The notes under the pieces: model-generated
The model's database searches: none
Told to the model about the DNA's origin: nothing
Seen by the model: the letters and a program-made list of their open reading frames with translations, nothing else
Shown here: piece after piece, positions 6,603 to 10,081 of the stretch
How the letters are laid out: each line of letters opens with the position of its first letter
Position numbering within the stretch: position 1 is the stretch's first letter
NCBI GenBank assembly: GCA_002296885.1
Contig: DBIH01000178.1
Span: 1 to 10,081 of the forward strand
Origin: Flavobacterium sp. UBA807
Lineage (GTDB): Bacteria; Bacteroidota; Bacteroidia; Flavobacteriales; Flavobacteriaceae
Length of the DNA stretch: 10,081 bases
Direction: 5' to 3'
Translations under genes and position numbers: made by a program

Positions 6603-8405
6603 TTAATCTTCCTCTTCTTCCTCTTCATCAAGCAAGCCTGAGAAAAGTGAACGTAATCCATCAACATCAATATTGCAGAATTGCTGAAGCTCATCAATAG
6701 TTCCGTGTTCGATAAAATAATCAGGAACACCACAAAGAAAGATTTCATTCACATAATCGTTTTTAGCACAAAACTCTAAAACCGAACTGCCAAAACCACC
6801 GGTCGTTACACCATCTTCTACAGTAATTATGGTTGAGAATTTGTCACAAATTTTATGCAGTTTCTTTTCGTCTAAAGGTTTTATAAAACCAAAATGATAA
6901 TGGGCAAAATGTTGTTCAGTATCTTCAATATCATTTAATGCCTGAGTCACATTATCAGCAATCGTTCCGGTAGAAAGAATGGCAACCTTTTTTCCTTTTT
7001 TTAGTTTTTGGGCTTTGCCGATTTCAATCTTCTGAAAATCCGAAGGGAATTTCCAATCTGCATTTTTGCCTCTGCCACGCGGATACCGAATCGCTATCGG
7101 ATGCTTTAATCCTAACGAAGCTGTGTATAAAATATTCTGCAATTCCATTTCATCCTTCGGGGCATAGATAATCATGTTTGGGATACAGCGTAGGTAGGCA
7201 ATATCAAAAACTCCGTGATGCGTGGCACCATCTTCTCCGACCAATCCGGCTCGGTCTAGACAAAAAATGACCGGAAGATTTTGCAGCGCCACATCATGAA
7301 TAACCTGATCATAAGCACGCTGCAAAAAGGTTGAATAAATGTTGCAAAATACTACCATTCCCTGTGTTACCATTCCGGCCGAAAGTGTAACAGCATGCTG
7401 CTCGGCAATTCCAACATCAAAAGCGCGTTTCGGAAATGCATCCATCATAAACTTCATAGAGCTTCCGCTGGGCATTGCTGGTGTAATCCCAATAATTTTC
7501 GGATTGTTTTTGGCAAGTTCAACCAAAGTCAAACCAAAGACATCCTGGAATTTTGGCGGTAAATTTTCAGTAGAAGATTTGATCAATTCTCCGGTAGCTG
7601 CATCAAATTTTCCGGGCGCATGGTACTTCACCTGATTTTCTTCTGCCTGCTGCAAACCTTTACCTTTTGTGGTTATGATGTGAAGAAACTTTGGGCCTTT
7701 TACTTTTTTTAATCGCTCTAATTCTTTTATCAACCCTTCTATATCATGACCGTCAATAGGCCCTGAATAATCAAAATTCAGGGACTTAATCATATTGTTA
7801 TCTTTCGGATTACTGCCTTCCTTAACAGCAGTCAAATAATTTTTTAAAGCACCAACGCTTGGATCAATACCGATGGCGTTATCGTTTAGTATTACCAGTA
7901 AATCAGCATCGGTAACACCAGCATGATTCAACCCTTCAAATGCCATTCCACTCGCAATTGAAGCATCGCCAATCACCGCAATATGATGTTTATTTTCGCC
8001 TTTCAGCTGTGAAGCAATTGCCATTCCCAATGCCGCTGAAATAGAAGTCGAGGAATGCCCAACACCAAAAGTATCGTACACACTTTCACTGCGTCTCGGA
8101 AAACCTGAAATTCCACCGAGTTGTCGGTTGGTGTCAAACTTTTTTCTTCTTTCTGTTAAGATTTTATGTCCATAAGCCTGATGTCCAACATCCCAAACTA
8201 ACAAATCGTTTGGCGTATCGAAAACGTAATGCAACGCAATAGTTAACTCAACCACACCAAGCGAAGCGCCGAGATGTCCTTCCTTTACCGAAACGATATC
8301 AATAATGAATTCGCGCAACTCCTTTGCCAATTGGGGCAATTGGGCAACGTCTAATTTCCGTAAATCCTTTGGGTTAACGATATGGTCGAGCAATTTTTTT
8401 GACAT
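6603..8405 (-). CDS. dxs: 1-deoxy-D-xylulose-5-phosphate synthase, 600 aa
   Basis: Condenses pyruvate and glyceraldehyde 3-phosphate, using thiamine diphosphate (TPP), to DXP, the entry step of MEP-pathway isoprenoid synthesis. Recognisable blocks are EGHLGASLG (42-50, His44), WDVGHQAYGHK (71-81), GGISGFPRRSES (97-108), GVGHSSTSISAALG (114-127), the TPP/Mg motif GDASIASGMAFEGLNHAG (146-163) ending in LNDN (173-176), the catalytic Glu335 in GIAEQHAV, and the transketolase C-terminal domain with GEDGATHHGVFD (390-401) and TVEDGVTTGGFGS (528-540). The TPP motif has GDA where E. coli has GDG. The C-terminus ends in an unbroken run of eight acidic residues (593-600). The start at 8405 (MSKKLLDHI) fits the family N-terminus; the frame is open to 8675 but that extension is antisense to tadA. 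Transcribed divergently from tadA. Confidence 0.95.
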   Translation of the reverse strand: MSKKLLDHIVNPKDLRKLDVAQLPQLAKELREFIIDIVSVKEGHLGASLGVVELTIALHYVFDTPNDLLVWDVGHQAYGHKILTERRKKFDTNRQLGGISGFPRRSESVYDTFGVGHSSTSISAALGMAIASQLKGENKHHIAVIGDASIASGMAFEGLNHAGVTDADLLVILNDNAIGIDPSVGALKNYLTAVKEGSNPKDNNMIKSLNFDYSGPIDGHDIEGLIKELERLKKVKGPKFLHIITTKGKGLQQAEENQVKYHAPGKFDAATGELIKSSTENLPPKFQDVFGLTLVELAKNNPKIIGITPAMPSGSSMKFMMDAFPKRAFDVGIAEQHAVTLSAGMVTQGMVVFCNIYSTFLQRAYDQVIHDVALQNLPVIFCLDRAGLVGEDGATHHGVFDIAYLRCIPNMIIYAPKDEMELQNILYTASLGLKHPIAIRYPRGRGKNADWKFPSDFQKIEIGKAQKLKKGKKVAILSTGTIADNVTQALNDIEDTEQHFAHYHFGFIKPLDEKKLHKICDKFSTIITVEDGVTTGGFGSSVLEFCAKNDYVNEIFLCGVPDYFIEHGTIDELQQFCNIDVDGLRSLFSGLLDEEEEEED

Positions 8406-8409
8406 GCAA

Positions 8410-8417
8410 CAAATGTA
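8410..8417 (-). promoter_or_regulatory. Possible -7 promoter box for dxs, implying a leaderless mRNA
   Basis: On the minus strand TACATTTG fits TAnnTTTG and ends 4 nt before the dxs ATG. With the usual offset, transcription would begin at or next to the start codon. No TTG/TTTG -33 element is found 17-23 bp upstream, so support is partial. Confidence 0.4.
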
Positions 8418-8430
8418 CGAATTGAAATTG

Positions 8431-8438
8431 TATTTTTG
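8431..8438 (+). promoter_or_regulatory. Possible -7 promoter box for tadA, implying a leaderless mRNA
   Basis: TATTTTTG fits TAnnTTTG and ends 4 nt before the tadA ATG at 8443, the mirror of the dxs side. No -33 TTG is seen at the expected distance. The two boxes share a 37-bp divergent gap, with starts at 8405 (minus) and 8443 (plus). Confidence 0.4.
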
Positions 8439-8442
8439 TTTT

Positions 8443-8886
8443 ATGGAAAATCCTTTCACCGACGAATATTTTATGAAGAAAGCTTTGCAGGAAGCTGAAG
8501 TTGCTTTTGAAAAAGGTGAAATTCCGGTCGGTGCTTTAATTGTTATCGACAACAAAATCATAGCCCGAACCCATAATTTATCTGAAATGCTGAATGATGT
8601 AACGGCACATGCCGAAATGCAGGCAATAACTTCCGCTGCGAATTTCATAGGCGGTAAATACTTAAAAGGCTGCACGCTTTATGTTACTTTGGAACCCTGT
8701 CAAATGTGCGCAGGAGCTTTATATTGGAGCCAGATATCCAAAATCGTTTTTGGAGCTTCGGATGAGCAGCGCGGATTCCAAAATCTGGGCACGACAATCC
8801 ACCCGAAAACACAGGTTGTAAAAGGCGTTTTGGCCAATGAATGCTCGGATTTAATGGTACGGTTTTTCGCTTCTAGAAGAAAATAA
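8443..8886 (+). CDS. tadA: tRNA adenosine(34) deaminase (TadA-like nucleoside deaminase), 147 aa
   Basis: Probably converts adenosine to inosine at the wobble position of tRNA-Arg(ACG), a cytoplasmic reaction. The zinc-dependent cytidine/deoxycytidylate deaminase signature is complete: His56 and catalytic Glu58 in TAHAEMQA, and Cys86 and Cys89 in TLEPCQMCAGAL. Other TadA-like features are the opening FTDEYFMKKALQEAEVAFEKGEIPVGALIV and the C-terminal CSDLMVRFFASRRK, where TadA proteins typically end in L...FF..RR. The length is normal. The ATG at 8443 is chosen because the frame upstream of it is antisense to the well-supported dxs N-terminus. Guanine deaminase or another nucleoside deaminase of the same fold is possible but less likely given the tail. 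Confidence 0.9.
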   Translation: MENPFTDEYFMKKALQEAEVAFEKGEIPVGALIVIDNKIIARTHNLSEMLNDVTAHAEMQAITSAANFIGGKYLKGCTLYVTLEPCQMCAGALYWSQISKIVFGASDEQRGFQNLGTTIHPKTQVVKGVLANECSDLMVRFFASRRK

Positions 8887-8963
8887 TTTTACAGGAAAAA
8901 TATTCCCAAAAATAATTTTTTATTGTAAATAATAATTTGATACTTTTAGCGTTATATAGCTAA

Positions 8964-8980
8964 TTGGAAAAAATTTCCAA
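8964..8980. repeat. Short perfect inverted repeat upstream of the terminal lipoprotein gene
   Basis: TTGGAAA (8964-8970) and TTTCCAA (8974-8980) are perfect arms around AAA, 34 bp before the ATG at 9015. It could be an operator or a small 5'-leader hairpin; nothing decides between these. The rest of the 8887-9014 gap is very AT-rich, with no clear TAnnTTTG box (TACTTTTA at 8941-8948 is one base off) and no strong terminator after tadA. Confidence 0.4.
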
Positions 8981-9014
8981 GTAATAAGTTCTAACAAATA
9001 ATTCATTTACAACC

Positions 9015-10043
9015 ATGAAAACCAACAAGATTTTCGGCTTGTTCGTTGCAATTTTTTTATTGCAATCCTGTACTAAAAAATCGGCTTCCGATTTTGATTC
9101 AGACCCATCTCTTTTCAAAGATTACATTACAGGATTTTCATCAGGTTTCGTCTCGGTCCATTCTGATTTTAGGGTGCAGCTTGCGTTCAATAAAAGTGAC
9201 TGGAAACCCAATCAGGAATTAGACGATGATTTGTTTGACATTTCCCCAAGTGTAAGCGGAAAAGTTGTCGCGCTTTCAAACAACACTATTGCTTTTGTTC
9301 CAAAAGAAAAATTGGAGCAAAATACGTTGTACCAAATTACTTTACATCTCTCACAAATCACTAATAAGGTTCCAAAGGAATTAGCTGATTTTAATTTTTC
9401 GGTAAAAACCATCAAACAGGATTTCCTTGTCAATACTCAGGATCTCCAATCCTACAGTAAGGATTGGTATTACTTAAACGGGACTTTGAAAACAGCTGAC
9501 AATCTTAGTTTTGAAGATGCTCAAAAAATTATCAAAGCCACTCAAAATGATAAAGATTTAAAAATAAAATTTGACAAAGCGACAAGCACAAATACGGAAT
9601 TCAAATTCATGATTGACAGTATTCAGCGTTTTGATGATGACAGTAAAATAAAGATTGCCTGGGATGGCGATGATGTCGATATCGACCAAAAAGGGAGTTC
9701 ATTTTTTCCAATTCCGGGAAAAAATCAATTCAAAGTTTTAACCATTCAGGTTGGAGATACCAATAATCAATCCGTGCTGATAAACTTTTCCGATCCATTA
9801 AAAAAAGATCAGGATTTTAAAGGATTGGTATCTATCCAGGGGACAAACAACCTCAAATTTTCCACAATGGGAAATGTCCTCAAAGTCTTTTACGATAATG
9901 AGCCTACATCTTCAATAGATAAAGGAACTTCCAAGACAGTTGCCGTTGAAGCCGCTGTTGATACTGCTGTGGTGATGGTAGATACCGCTGCTGTTGATAC
10001 AGAAGAAGTAACAGCAACTGATGTTGCAACTGCTGTCGAGTAA
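9015..10043 (+). CDS. Lipoprotein resembling the N-terminus of a Bacteroidota alpha-2-macroglobulin-family protein, 342 aa to an in-frame stop
   Basis: The N-terminus is a lipoprotein signal: MKTNK, a hydrophobic stretch, then lipobox LLQSC with Cys19 as the predicted lipidated residue. Residues about 40-130 look like an Ig-like domain of the kind found at the start of Bacteroidota alpha-2-macroglobulins (FRVQLAFNKSDW ... NTIAFVPKEKLEQNTLYQITL). Residues about 135-295 form a further beta-rich region ending NVLKVFYDNE. Residues 308-342 are a low-complexity Ala/Val/Asp/Thr tract. The frame then meets TAA (10041-10043), but full family members are well over 1000 residues, and the same frame stays open afterwards. 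The gene may be an interrupted copy, an assembly error, or a genuinely short lipoprotein. The bait region and any thioester would lie outside the window. Family assignment is from recalled resemblance. Confidence 0.7.
   Translation: MKTNKIFGLFVAIFLLQSCTKKSASDFDSDPSLFKDYITGFSSGFVSVHSDFRVQLAFNKSDWKPNQELDDDLFDISPSVSGKVVALSNNTIAFVPKEKLEQNTLYQITLHLSQITNKVPKELADFNFSVKTIKQDFLVNTQDLQSYSKDWYYLNGTLKTADNLSFEDAQKIIKATQNDKDLKIKFDKATSTNTEFKFMIDSIQRFDDDSKIKIAWDGDDVDIDQKGSSFFPIPGKNQFKVLTIQVGDTNNQSVLINFSDPLKKDQDFKGLVSIQGTNNLKFSTMGNVLKVFYDNEPTSSIDKGTSKTVAVEAAVDTAVVMVDTAAVDTEEVTATDVATAVE
9954..10000 (+). repeat. In-frame imperfect 36-bp repeat in the low-complexity tract
   Basis: GCTGTTGATAC occurs exactly at 9954-9964 and 9990-10000, an offset of 36 bp (12 codons) in the coding frame, both reading Ala-Val-Asp-Thr. 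A related GTAGATACCGCTG lies between. This matches the repeated VDTA wording of the protein and is a plausible slippage site. Confidence 0.6.
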
Positions 10044-10081
10044 TCGTTTTCAGGAAGTAAACTGGTTGAGGTTTTTCAAGG
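10041..10081 (+). other. In-frame TAA followed by an open continuation of the same frame
   Basis: After TAA at 10041-10043 the same frame reads SFSGSKLVEVFQG to the window edge with no further stop. The LVEVFQG wording resembles what I remember following the variable linker in flavobacterial alpha-2-macroglobulins. Only 12 full codons are available, so this is suggestive and not conclusive. Confidence 0.45.

Noticed and set aside
8305..8442. A 46-residue N-terminal extension of TadA.
   Set aside because: It is antisense to the conserved Dxs N-terminus. The TadA fold begins at FTDEYFMKKAL just after the ATG at 8443.
8406..8675. A 90-residue N-terminal extension of Dxs.
   Set aside because: It is antisense to the conserved TadA catalytic region, and the family N-terminus begins at 8405.
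8894..8906. GGAA/TTCC hairpin after tadA as a terminator.
   Set aside because: The stem is only 4 bp and the T tract is separated from it by about 10 nt, too weak to call.
8936..8968. TTTG (8936-8939) with TAATTGGA (8961-8968) as a promoter for the terminal lipoprotein gene.
   Set aside because: The spacing is acceptable but the -7 box matches TAnnTTTG poorly, so it was not listed as a feature.

Overview
The window looks like ordinary chromosomal DNA from a Flavobacteriaceae bacterium, most likely Flavobacterium or a close relative. The evidence is low GC, little recognisable Shine-Dalgarno sequence before starts, several boxes fitting the Bacteroidota -7 consensus TAnnTTTG, a secreted protease with a C-terminal type IX secretion (T9SS) sorting domain, and intergenic repeats of types I recall from flavobacterial genomes. 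No phage, transposon, CRISPR array, rRNA or tRNA gene was seen. This is a diagnosis from memory of protein families; no database search was run.

Layout, left to right. (1) 1-992: the 3' end of nrdA, class Ia ribonucleotide reductase large subunit, closed by a terminator. (2) 993-1197: an intergenic stretch with a short direct repeat, a terminator and a folded repeat element. (3) 1198-2378: a tight three-gene operon of a 74-residue protein of unknown function, an RDD-family membrane protein and a GNAT acetyltransferase. (4) 2379-2458: a gap holding a palindromic repeat. (5) 2459-3802: dgt, a dNTP triphosphohydrolase. (6) 3867-6563: a large secreted M36 (fungalysin) metalloprotease with propeptide, PA insert and T9SS sorting tail, behind the best promoter in the window. 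(7) A bidirectional terminator, then dxs (6603-8405, minus strand), first enzyme of the MEP isoprenoid pathway. (8) Divergent from dxs across 37 bp, tadA (8443-8886), the tRNA adenosine-34 deaminase. (9) 9015 to the window end: the N-terminal part of a lipoprotein that resembles Bacteroidota alpha-2-macroglobulin-family proteins.

Most genes are housekeeping: dNTP supply and turnover (nrdA, dgt), isoprenoid synthesis (dxs) and tRNA modification (tadA). The M36 protease is the main accessory, secreted function. I found no convincing undescribed multi-gene system. The observation most worth following is an in-frame TAA at 10041 in the last gene: the same frame stays open after it and reads like the expected continuation of the protein, suggesting a nonsense mutation, an assembly error, or a naturally short protein. 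Second is the dxs/tadA divergent gap, where both genes have a -7-like box exactly 4 nt from their ATG, which would imply leaderless mRNAs.
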